A stretch of DNA of 40,918 nt from Caldifarciminota bacterium. Its GTDB lineage: Bacteria > Hydrothermota > Hydrothermia > LBFQ01 > DSFT01. The position numbers and the translations under genes were made by a program. This document shows positions 7,449-14,714 of the stretch, one piece after another. The stretch lies in contig JALSOK010000072.1 in NCBI GenBank assembly GCA_026986535.1, positions 1 through 40,918 of the forward strand, in the 5' to 3' direction. The notes beneath the pieces are model-generated. The model was given only the letters and a program-made list of their open reading frames with translations, made no database searches and had not been told where the DNA came from. Positions within the stretch are counted from its first letter, which is position 1. The number at the start of each line of letters is the position of its first letter.

Positions 7449-9068
7449 TCAATCCTTCCGAGCCTGATCGTAGAGATCCCTCTCCAGATTGTCCATATCC
7501 TCGAACCTGCCTTCCTTCTGAAGCTGCTGAATCCTGTGAACCACCATATCCTCAGTGGACATGGTCAGGAGCCTGCCGGGAGTGACACCCAGGAACTGGG
7601 CCCCCTTGCGAGCAGCCCACCAGAACATGTAAGCCCAGAACAGCACATAGAGGAGGTAAATTGCCGACTGGAGGAAGAAGCTCTTGGGAGCCAGAAGGGC
7701 AGGCACGAAGGTAGTGGGAGCATAAATGTAATTGCCCATCAGGTTATCCCAGAAGTCGCGGGCCAGGGTGTAGGGGAGATAACCGAGATAGAAAGCGGGC
7801 CATATAAGCAGACCGGTTATGTACAGCAGTCCGGTCCTTCCGTAGTTTCTGAACTCACAGCCTATCATGAACACGGTTCCCAGACCCAGAAGAAGTCCAC
7901 CGAAGATGTCCATGGGGAGAGAGGTCTTTTCCCTTATATGCTTCAGACCGGCATCGCTCACCTTATGAAACTCGGGTCCCACATAATTCTCTGCGAAGCC
8001 GGTGGTGGCCCAGTGGTGGCCTTCCATTATGTTGAAGAAGGTGAAGCCAATCCACATCACGAAGGAAACTATGGCAATATGAAGTGCAAGGGCACCGAAG
8101 GGCTGGAGGGAGCCGAACACCGTTCTGAGGCTGAAGGGCATACCCCATACCCTGGCAGCCCTCTTCTCATCCACATGCACCTCCCTTCCCATCTCGGGAT
8201 TGATGAGGCCACATTCCGTTCCGAAACCCGTTTTTGCAACCGCTATTCCCAGCAGAGAACCTATGATAAGCAGCAGGATTATGTTGGGAAGGTTCTTTCC
8301 GGTGAGCATCGCCTTGGCCATCTTGGTCTTGGCGGGGTCAACGCCGAATGCCTCCACAGCATAATTGTTTCCAAAGAAGGCATTGTACATGATAACCAGG
8401 AAGAAAAAGACGAGGAAGGCCATGAGCACTCCGCTGAGTATGGGGTAGGGGTTCTTCTCGGAGTAGGTGAGACCATCAGCCCACTTGAGCTCCTTCGCCT
8501 GCACAACATACCACTGCGTATCCTGGCTCTTGAAGTACTGGGAAAGCTGGAGTTTGCGGAATGTCAGGAATGCGATGAGGGCCCCCACCGTGGCGGATCC
8601 CATAACCACGAAGCTCTTCAGGTTAAAGGCGGCAAAACCACCCAGCAGGTGATGGAGGGTACATCCTCCCGCCACACGGGTTCCCCATGCGAACAGGGCA
8701 CCACCCAGTATAGTGAAGAAGAGCATGGGTTTGGGGTACCTCACCCATGTGCGGAACTCCCCCTCCAGCCATGCGAACACCAGAGCCGCAATCATCGCCC
8801 CTATGATCACCCACTGGATGGATGGCTGATAATCCGGACGGGTGGCAATAAGACTTCCCCCGAAGAGGGTGGACTCGAATGCCGCATACATCCTGGCCAT
8901 ACCGCTGGTGACGCCTATGAACTTATGCTTCGGGTGACCCAGCGGTATGAACACATAGTTTATTACCTCCGCCAGAGCCGTAAGGAGACCGGCGATCCAC
9001 CACGGCCACTGACGCTTCAGCCACCCCTTACCTGTCCAGCCGTTCTTTATATTTACCAGCTGACTCAT
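7449..9068 (-). CDS. YeeE/YedE family sulfur-compound transporter
   Basis: 539-aa polytopic membrane protein. It shows the duplicated YeeE/YedE architecture, each half with a conserved Cys-containing motif: GTRVAGGCTLHHLLGGFA, GFGTECGLINPEMG and IGCEFRNYGRTG. In TsuA/YeeE such cysteines lead thiosulfate through the pore; in YedE proteins the substrate is thought to be a sulfur or selenium compound. No selenium genes are in this window, so I call only a sulfur-compound transporter. A good AGGAGG precedes the ATG. The start sits after a 240-nt AT-rich gap that probably holds its promoter. Confidence 0.88.
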   Translation of the reverse strand: MSQLVNIKNGWTGKGWLKRQWPWWIAGLLTALAEVINYVFIPLGHPKHKFIGVTSGMARMYAAFESTLFGGSLIATRPDYQPSIQWVIIGAMIAALVFAWLEGEFRTWVRYPKPMLFFTILGGALFAWGTRVAGGCTLHHLLGGFAAFNLKSFVVMGSATVGALIAFLTFRKLQLSQYFKSQDTQWYVVQAKELKWADGLTYSEKNPYPILSGVLMAFLVFFFLVIMYNAFFGNNYAVEAFGVDPAKTKMAKAMLTGKNLPNIILLLIIGSLLGIAVAKTGFGTECGLINPEMGREVHVDEKRAARVWGMPFSLRTVFGSLQPFGALALHIAIVSFVMWIGFTFFNIMEGHHWATTGFAENYVGPEFHKVSDAGLKHIREKTSLPMDIFGGLLLGLGTVFMIGCEFRNYGRTGLLYITGLLIWPAFYLGYLPYTLARDFWDNLMGNYIYAPTTFVPALLAPKSFFLQSAIYLLYVLFWAYMFWWAARKGAQFLGVTPGRLLTMSTEDMVVHRIQQLQKEGRFEDMDNLERDLYDQARKD

Positions 9069-9311
9069 CTTCCACTACCTCCTGCCTGTTCCTCTATATC
9101 GTCATTTTAGGATTTTCGTACAAAACTGGTGAGTTTTAATTTTAAAGGTATATTTTATGGTTATGTTTTTAAACTTACTGCTAAATTCTAAATTGCTTTT
9201 CTGATAAGGATTTTATGAATTTCTGGATTTATAGTTGATATACACTTAACATTATGCGTCCTTGAATACTTTACACAATAGAAGAAAATTATACTGACCA
9301 GTGACTTGTAT
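9069..9311. other. AT-rich intergenic region upstream of the sulfur transporter
   Basis: 243 nt, markedly richer in A+T than its surroundings, between the stop of the histidine kinase and the start of the YeeE/YedE gene, both on the minus strand. No ORF or RNA gene is visible. Several TATAAT-like and TTTAAA-like hexamers occur on the minus strand, so it probably carries the transporter promoter and possibly regulatory sites. Confidence 0.5.
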
Positions 9312-10412
9312 TCAGTGAGCAGACGGAAACTCTATTCTGAAATGGGTATAACCCCTTCTGGATTCAACCAGATATACCCCTGCATCGTGCATGCGAAGGA
9401 TTCGCTCCACCAGTATGAGCCCGATACCCCATCCCCCCTCCTTGGTGGTTCTGCTCTCCACGAATAGATGGCGCTTCACTTCCTCCGGAACCCCCCTTCC
9501 GTAATCTATAATGTCAACGATACACTTTCCATCCTCCGTCCGAATCTTTATCTCCATCCTTCCACCATCCCCCATCCGGGCTTCGAAGGCATTCTTTATG
9601 AAATTCTCGAATACCCACACCAGGAGTTCCTCATCCCCCCTCACCCTGCAATTTCCCTCCACATCGACCCTGAACTTCCCCCGAATCCGGAATCCCAGGA
9701 ACCGAATGGCCCTTTCCACAGCCCTCCTCAGCTCCACCTCCCGCATGGACAAACTGCTTCCTATCTTGGAAAAGCGCCTCAGTATGGCATTGATCCTCTC
9801 CATATCCTCCGAAATTCGCTCGAGAACATCTTCCCCATCCGGGCATATTCGCCTCAGCCTCTCCATATAAGCATTGATGGAGGTTATGGGATTTCCCAGC
9901 TGATGGGCAAGGCCCTTCGCAAATATGTTCCAGAAGCGCTCCGACTCGTACCTAACTGCCCCCCTTATGGAGAAGAAAGCGAGGATAAAGGTGAGAAAAA
10001 CGATGATCAACAGGGCAATGGGCAGGAGCGTCAGGTACACAATGGAGCGGGGCTCTCCGAAGTACATGCGCCCGATGTAGAAGTCCTGATAGTATATGTC
10101 TATAAAGTTGCCCTTTTTCTCCAGTTCCTTCAATTTGCCTTCGATAAAGCTCCTGTGAGGGGGATATCCCCTCACATACCTGATTCTCCCCCTGTCATCC
10201 GTCAGTATTATGGGAAACTCGATGTAATTCATGAGGGTATCCAGCTGTGGAGAGCCGGATATGAGCATCTCAGTAATGCTCCTTGCAAGGGCATCGGTGT
10301 ACTTGCGGATATCGGCCCTTATGTGGGAGATGGCCATGCTGGAGAGGACATATGAAATTATGACGATGAGGGCAAAACTAAGAGAAAGAATGATTTCGGT
10401 CCGTATCCTCAT
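9312..10412 (-). CDS. membrane sensor histidine kinase (orphan)
   Basis: 366 aa. The first helix is IILSLSFALIVIISYVLSSM, an extracytoplasmic sensor of about 100 residues follows, then a second helix SIVYLTLLPIALLIIVFLTFILAF. The kinase core has the H box FAKGLAHQLGNPITSI with the phospho-accepting His, the N box WVFENFIKNAFEAR, G1 IDYGRGVPEE and G2 GGWGIGLILVERIL. No response regulator is adjacent; the start overlaps the stop of the enoyl-CoA hydratase gene (TAATG), an unusual coupling. It could respond to a fatty- or amino-acid-derived signal, but that is speculation. Confidence 0.92.
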   Translation of the reverse strand: MRIRTEIILSLSFALIVIISYVLSSMAISHIRADIRKYTDALARSITEMLISGSPQLDTLMNYIEFPIILTDDRGRIRYVRGYPPHRSFIEGKLKELEKKGNFIDIYYQDFYIGRMYFGEPRSIVYLTLLPIALLIIVFLTFILAFFSIRGAVRYESERFWNIFAKGLAHQLGNPITSINAYMERLRRICPDGEDVLERISEDMERINAILRRFSKIGSSLSMREVELRRAVERAIRFLGFRIRGKFRVDVEGNCRVRGDEELLVWVFENFIKNAFEARMGDGGRMEIKIRTEDGKCIVDIIDYGRGVPEEVKRHLFVESRTTKEGGWGIGLILVERILRMHDAGVYLVESRRGYTHFRIEFPSAH

Positions 10413-11173
10413 TACTTCTTTTTCTTCTCCAGGAAGCGGCGAAGTCGCTCCCTCGCATCCTGCGTTGCTCTGGCCCGGGCTATGATCTCCGCGCTATAGG
10501 ATAGAAGCTCCTCATCTGCGATGGTCCTGAGTCTTATGAGCAATTCTTTCGTGAGCCTCAGAGCCTGCCTTCCGGCAGAACGGAGAGCGGATATTATATC
10601 TTCCACTTTTTCGTCCAGCTCCTGAATACTGGAAACCAGGTCATGCACCAGTCCAATTTCCTTCGCCACCTTTCCATCGAAAATTTCCCCCGTCAGAAAA
10701 TATCTGCGGGCATTCGAATAGCCCACCTTTCGGACGGCAAATGTCGATATAACAGCCGGGACCAGTCCCAGGCCCACTTCTGTCCATCCGAATCTTGTAT
10801 CCCCGGTAGCCACCACTATATCGGAGACCGCCACCAGACCCATCCCCCCACCGATGGCCGCCCCATGAACCCGGGAGACTACAGGGACTGGAGCTGTATC
10901 TATCAGCTCGAACATGCGGGCCATCCTGAGGGAACTCCGATAATTCTCCTGAAAATCGGCCTCCCCCATCCGCCTCATCCACTCAAGGTCCGCACCGGCG
11001 GAGAAAACCCTGCCGTTTCCCCCCATCAACACGCAGCACACATCTTCGGGAATGCCGGAGAAGACTTCAATGAGTTCCTCTATCATGGTCTCATCGAAAG
11101 CGTTGCGCTTTTCGGGGCGGTTCAGAGTAATCCGGAGAACACCGTCAGTAATTTCGGTGCTGAGGGTCTTCAA
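10412..11173 (-). CDS. enoyl-CoA hydratase/isomerase family protein
   Basis: 253-aa crotonase-fold protein. NRPEKRNAFDETMIEELIE is the N-terminal signature; GNGRVFSAGADLEWMRRMG forms the oxyanion-hole and CoA-binding segment, close to methylglutaconyl-CoA hydratases of leucine degradation; VHGAAIGGGMGLVAVSDIVVA is the second oxyanion segment, and FGWTEVGLGLVPA places the catalytic Glu. The only start that keeps the N-terminal signature is TTG at 11173, the base next to the 3' end of tRNA-Lys, with no room for a ribosome binding site. The downstream histidine kinase overlaps its stop. It belongs to acyl-CoA oxidation; the exact substrate is uncertain. Confidence 0.88.
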   Translation of the reverse strand: MKTLSTEITDGVLRITLNRPEKRNAFDETMIEELIEVFSGIPEDVCCVLMGGNGRVFSAGADLEWMRRMGEADFQENYRSSLRMARMFELIDTAPVPVVSRVHGAAIGGGMGLVAVSDIVVATGDTRFGWTEVGLGLVPAVISTFAVRKVGYSNARRYFLTGEIFDGKVAKEIGLVHDLVSSIQELDEKVEDIISALRSAGRQALRLTKELLIRLRTIADEELLSYSAEIIARARATQDARERLRRFLEKKKK

Positions 11174-11246
11174 TGGGCCGGCTGGGACTCGAACCCAGGA
11201 CCCCCGGATTAAAAATCCGGTGCTCTGCCTGCTGAGCTACCGGCCC
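11174..11246 (-). tRNA. tRNA-Lys (anticodon TTT)
   Basis: A 73-nt cloverleaf on the minus strand. The acceptor stem is GGGCCGG/CCGGCCC with discriminator A, the D stem is GCTC/GAGC, the anticodon arm is CCGGA-TTTTTAA-TCCGG giving TTT, and the T arm is CTGGG-TTCGAGT-CCCAG. CCA is not encoded. A TATAAT box lies on the minus strand about 15-20 nt upstream. The enoyl-CoA hydratase start codon follows with no gap. Confidence 0.97.
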
Positions 11247-11279
11247 GAGCGTATGGACGAAAATTATACAGTTTATAAG

Positions 11280-12353
11280 CTACAGCAGTTTCCCGAACCT
11301 GACAACCGCCACGACGGTATCCCCCCTCTGATCAATGTAGAAGTTCCATCCGTGAAAATCCGCAATGAACTTGACAGTCTTTATACCGGTTCCCTCGTCT
11401 CCCATGTAGTTTCCCCTGTTCTTGATGGACAGCATGCCACTGCGCAGCGTGATCTCTATCGTGGAGCCCCTTGGAGAGTAGCGGATGGCATTGTCCAGCA
11501 GGTTGAGGAGCAAACGGCGCAGCATGTACTTATTGGCCTTTACCCTCACATCGCTCAGCTCGAGCTTCACATTTATGTCCTTGGCCCTGAGGTTGGCGGA
11601 GAATACGCGAAGGATATGCTCAACCTCATCTTTCACATTTACATCCTCCAGGGTCCTCTGCTCATCGTACAGGGACTTGAAGGAAAGGGTTATCTCGTCC
11701 ATATATCTCAGAGCATCTTTTATGGACTGGCGGACCTCCGGTCTTATGCTGTCATCATCCAGATTCAGCATGATTACCGACAGAGGTATCCTCAGGTCGT
11801 GATGGAACTTCCGGACGAGCTGGGAGAGATAACGGTGCCTGTCTATGAGGGTCCGGGTCAGAAATGTGGATATATCCCTTGCAATGGAATACACTATCAG
11901 GAGCAGGAGAATGTCCAGGAAGATGAAAATCCTGTAAATCTTCTTCAGCCTTCCCCCGAGGAACTCCCCGAAGGAATCCCCCACGGTAATGAACAGGTAG
12001 GGCTTGAACTTCTCGAACTTGAAGAACTTCACCGTGATGAAAACCGTATCCCCATAGTGCCGGATGCCCTCCTCCTTTATATCCGGAATGGAAAAATTCC
12101 TCACCAGGACAGTATCGGGGGTATAAATGGCAAACATGAATGTACTGCTGAGATTTCCGGGGTCCTTCTCCAGCTCCATCTGGTTGAGGAGGGCGATGAT
12201 TTCCCCCTGCATCCTGTAGAGAAATTCCGAATACAGGCGTCCCCTGTAATTGAAAAGGTATATGGCCTCCACAAGCACCACTATTCCCATTATGAAGGCA
12301 GTAATCAGCAGGGAGAGGCGATTTACGGTTCTTCTAAGTTCCCTCTCAAACAT
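11280..12353 (-). CDS. membrane sensor histidine kinase paired with OmpR-type regulator
   Basis: 357 aa. Helix 1 is LSLLITAFIMGIVVLVEAIYLF, an extracytoplasmic sensor of about 110 residues follows, then helix 2 IFIFLDILLLLIVYSIA. The H box is RKFHHDLRIPLSVIMLN and the N box LLNLLDNAIRYSPRGS. The ATP lid is very short: after SIKNRG only about eight residues lead to GTGIKTVKFIADFHGW, so the usual DxGxG and F box are reduced. Catalysis or nucleotide affinity may be altered. The start overlaps the end of the response regulator by 8 nt, so the two form one operon. The signal is unknown. Confidence 0.88.
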   Translation of the reverse strand: MFERELRRTVNRLSLLITAFIMGIVVLVEAIYLFNYRGRLYSEFLYRMQGEIIALLNQMELEKDPGNLSSTFMFAIYTPDTVLVRNFSIPDIKEEGIRHYGDTVFITVKFFKFEKFKPYLFITVGDSFGEFLGGRLKKIYRIFIFLDILLLLIVYSIARDISTFLTRTLIDRHRYLSQLVRKFHHDLRIPLSVIMLNLDDDSIRPEVRQSIKDALRYMDEITLSFKSLYDEQRTLEDVNVKDEVEHILRVFSANLRAKDINVKLELSDVRVKANKYMLRRLLLNLLDNAIRYSPRGSTIEITLRSGMLSIKNRGNYMGDEGTGIKTVKFIADFHGWNFYIDQRGDTVVAVVRFGKLL

Positions 12354-12999
12354 CCAGCATGTACCCCGAGCGCTTCCTGCTCTTTATAGCATCCTTTCCG
12401 AGTATATTCCTCAGCCTTACAATGTAAACCCTGATGGCGTTATCGTAATTCTGGGGAAGCTCAGAACCCCATATATACCTGGCCAGCTCTTCCTTAGAAA
12501 CAAACCTGCCCCTGTCCATGATGAGCCTTTCCAGAAGCCGCAGTTCATTGTTCTGCAATTCATATTCCTTTCCATCGGGTCCAACGATGATACCGCTTTC
12601 CCTGAGCAAACGATATTCTCCAAGATTTACCACCTCCGCCTTTCCCACCCTCCGCATGAGGGCTTCGATTCGTGCAAGCAACTCCTCCATATCGAAGGGT
12701 TTGGTTAGAAAATCATCCGCTCCCCTGTCGAATCCCTTGAGTTTATTCTGCAGATCCGTAAGAGCGCTTATTATGATAACGGGTACCGCATGCTCCTTAC
12801 GGATTTCCCTCAGGATTTCGAATCCATCCACATACGGTAGCATCAAATCCAGGAGTATTATATCGTAATCGCCGGGATCCCCCATTTCCTTCACACTGTG
12901 GAATAGACTGACCCTGTGCCCCCTCTCCTCCAGCTTCCTCTTCAGAATCTCGCCGAAAACAGCATCATCCTCTATGATCATTATGCGGTACATGGACAT
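12346..12999 (-). CDS. OmpR/PhoB family response regulator
   Basis: 217 aa (or two residues shorter if the second Met is used). Receiver domain: acidic pocket EDD at 10-12, phospho-acceptor D51 in ILLDLMLPYVDGF, and K100 in DDFLTKPFDM. The C-terminal winged helix (about 125-217) includes NNELRLLERLIMDRGRFVS and YDNAIRVYIVRLRNILG, typical of PhoB/OmpR DNA-binding domains. It is followed by and overlaps the histidine kinase gene. A TTTAAA box lies 6 nt upstream of the ATG, suggesting a leaderless mRNA, and the promoter region is shared with the divergent symporter operon, which it may regulate. Confidence 0.95.
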   Translation of the reverse strand: MSMYRIMIIEDDAVFGEILKRKLEERGHRVSLFHSVKEMGDPGDYDIILLDLMLPYVDGFEILREIRKEHAVPVIIISALTDLQNKLKGFDRGADDFLTKPFDMEELLARIEALMRRVGKAEVVNLGEYRLLRESGIIVGPDGKEYELQNNELRLLERLIMDRGRFVSKEELARYIWGSELPQNYDNAIRVYIVRLRNILGKDAIKSRKRSGYMLDV

Positions 13000-13003
13000 C
13001 TTA

Positions 13004-13026
13004 ATTTTAAACGGGCTCTTTATAAT
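13004..13026. promoter_or_regulatory. divergent promoter region of response regulator and symporter operons
   Basis: Only 36 nt separate the two start codons. The minus-strand TTTAAA/TAAAAT box (13004-13011) sits 4-6 nt before the regulator ATG, and the plus-strand TATAAT (13021-13026) sits 9 nt before the ATG of the small symporter subunit. Back-to-back core promoters this close would have overlapping -35 zones and should interfere with each other. Confidence 0.6.
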
Positions 13027-13035
13027 TGTGGAGCC

Positions 13036-13137
13036 ATGGATTTCCTGACCATTATTGTGGTTTTTGGAAGCTGGGTCACCCTGTTCATACTGACCCTTCT
13101 GTATTACTTCGTGTGGAGTAAGGAGGTGGAGTCATGA
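13036..13137 (+). CDS. small single-pass membrane peptide, symporter accessory subunit (33 aa)
   Basis: MDFLTIIVVFGSWVTLFILTLLYYFVWSKEVES is a 33-residue, single-helix membrane peptide too short to be listed alone in the ORF track. Its TGA overlaps the ATG of the symporter gene (TCATGA), and the AGGAGG within its last codons is the ribosome binding site of the symporter. This arrangement recalls the small accessory proteins encoded just before several Na+ symporters (MetS-type and YhdT-like subunits). TATAAT stands 9 nt upstream. The role is inferred from position and shape. Confidence 0.75.
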   Translation: MDFLTIIVVFGSWVTLFILTLLYYFVWSKEVES

Positions 13138-14555
13138 ACGCCATCATGGTGGGCCTCATCTTCTATGTGCTCGCGATGATTATAATCGGCTTCATCTCTT
13201 ACAGATACATGGGATCTCTGGACGATTTCCTCCTGGGGGGCAGGAGGCTGGGTCCCACTGTCATAGCCTTTTCCGAAAGGGCATCGGGGGAAAGCGCATG
13301 GTTCCTTCTGGGTCTTCCGGGATTCGCGTACGCGACGGGCATGTCCGCCTACTGGACAGTGATCGGTTGTGCCATAGGCATATTCGTAAGCTGGGTCTTC
13401 ATCGCCACCCGCCTGAGGAAGCTCACAGGGGAGTACAGGGCCCTTACGATACCGGATTACCTGGAGGAGAAATTCGAGGACAGGAGCAAAGTCATAAGGC
13501 TCATAAGCACCATAATCATACTCGTCTTCTATGTGGTGTATCTGGGAGCCCAGTTCATAGGAGCCGGAAAGGTCCTGAATGCCACATTCGGCCTCGACCA
13601 GAACATAGGCATGCTCATAGGGGCCTCCGTGGTGGTTCTGTACACCATGTTCGGAGGATTCCTGGCTGTTGCCCTCACGGACCTCGTTCAGGGGATAATA
13701 ATGCTGGCAGTGGCCGTTATAATGCCAGTAATAGGTATAATAGCTATTGGAGGATTCGGTGAGATTGTAGGCAGACTCCTGGAGATGGACCCCGGCCTTC
13801 TGTCCATCACGGCAGGGAAGCACGGAAGAGACCTGCTCCTGGGCGTCATCCTGGGCGGGCTGGGAGTGGGACTCGGGTACATGGGACAGCCCCATCTCCT
13901 GACCAGGTATATGGCCATAGATAAAGTGGAGCATGTCAGAAAGGGGGTCCTGGTGGCAATGCTCTGGGTCCTCTTTGCCTACTGGGGTGCCGCTTTAATC
14001 GGTGTGGTGGGGCTTGCATACTTCGGAAAGGGGCTTCCCGACTCGGAAGCAGTTATGCCCATGCTGGCCATGGAACTCTTTCCTCCCATCGTGGCGGGCT
14101 TTATCATAGCGGGAGCCATTGCGGCCATGATGTCCACAGCCGACTCCCAGCTGCTTGTGGTCACATCCGCCGTAGTAGAAGACATATACCGGAAACTCAT
14201 GGGGAAAGAACTCTCCCGGAAAAATGCCGTAAGGTTCTCCAGAGCCGTGACTCTCATTGTTTCGATACTGGCATTCATAATAGCAGTCTATGCCAAAAAT
14301 CTGATCTACTGGCTGGTCCTCTATGCATGGTCGGGACTGGGAGCCAGTTTCGGTCCAGTTATACTGCTTTCCCTGTGGTGGAAGAGGGTAAACAAATGGG
14401 GAGCAATCGCGGGACTGATAACAGGAACCCTGACAACCATAATCTGGTACAATGTGCCCATTCTCAAAGGGCTGGTTTACGAGCTGGTTCCGGCATTTAT
14501 CTTCAGCACCATAGCAGTGGTCGTGGTAAGCCTCCTCACCCAGAAAGAGCGATAA
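13134..14555 (+). CDS. sodium:solute symporter (SSS family, PutP-like)
   Basis: 473 aa with about 13 membrane helices. It begins MVGLIFYVLAMIIIGFISY and carries family signatures such as DDFLLGGRRLGP, ERASGESAWFLLGLPGFAYA, MFGGFLAVALTDLVQGIIML and MSTADSQLLVVTSAVVEDIY, the last close to the Na+ site of PutP. It imports an organic solute with Na+; proline is a good guess because the best-matching motifs are PutP-like and P5C dehydrogenase is encoded at 36.3 kb, but this is not proved. It is translated from within the small membrane peptide gene. A GC hairpin follows the stop. Confidence 0.9.
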   Translation: MNAIMVGLIFYVLAMIIIGFISYRYMGSLDDFLLGGRRLGPTVIAFSERASGESAWFLLGLPGFAYATGMSAYWTVIGCAIGIFVSWVFIATRLRKLTGEYRALTIPDYLEEKFEDRSKVIRLISTIIILVFYVVYLGAQFIGAGKVLNATFGLDQNIGMLIGASVVVLYTMFGGFLAVALTDLVQGIIMLAVAVIMPVIGIIAIGGFGEIVGRLLEMDPGLLSITAGKHGRDLLLGVILGGLGVGLGYMGQPHLLTRYMAIDKVEHVRKGVLVAMLWVLFAYWGAALIGVVGLAYFGKGLPDSEAVMPMLAMELFPPIVAGFIIAGAIAAMMSTADSQLLVVTSAVVEDIYRKLMGKELSRKNAVRFSRAVTLIVSILAFIIAVYAKNLIYWLVLYAWSGLGASFGPVILLSLWWKRVNKWGAIAGLITGTLTTIIWYNVPILKGLVYELVPAFIFSTIAVVVVSLLTQKER

Positions 14556-14569
14556 TGGATTCGACCTTC

Positions 14570-14584
14570 GGGGGTGAAGCCCCC
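14570..14584 (+). terminator. short GC hairpin after the symporter gene
   Basis: GGGGG-TGAAG-CCCCC begins 15 nt after the symporter stop codon. No U tract follows, so intrinsic termination would be weak. Confidence 0.4.
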
Positions 14585-14594
14585 GCATACACAC

Positions 14595-14694
14595 TTTCGC
14601 ATCCGGCCTTCGTGTTGTAATTCCTCACCGGCTACCCTCAATGCCAAACATGTAATACAAAATTGAGGAACCGGTGGTGAAGGAGATGCGGAAA
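14595..14694. repeat. long imperfect inverted repeat between two transporter genes
   Basis: The right arm (14662-14694) read in reverse complement begins TTTCCGCATC and ends CCTCAAT. The left arm (14595-14642) begins TTTCGCATC and ends CCCTCAAT, with about 18 extra bases in the middle. The loop is about 19 nt. It could be a decayed miniature element or a structured leader of the permease gene. Confidence 0.45.
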
Positions 14695-14700
14695 TTCCAT

Positions 14701-14706
14701 TAAAAT
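14701..14706 (+). promoter_or_regulatory. -10 box of the SLC13/ArsB-like permease
   Basis: TAAAAT 8 nt before the GTG start, followed by TTCCCGGA; no Shine-Dalgarno site is present. It is the same start-proximal element as upstream of uvrC, uppS, etfB and pyk. Confidence 0.55.
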
Positions 14707-14714
14707 TTCCCGGA

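Noticed and set aside
7536-9110. 524-aa plus-strand ORF
   Set aside because: It is antisense to the YeeE/YedE transporter; its His/Gln/Gly-rich composition is typical of a shadow frame.
11052-12389. 445-aa plus-strand ORF
   Set aside because: It runs antisense through the tRNA-Lys gene and a well-supported histidine kinase.
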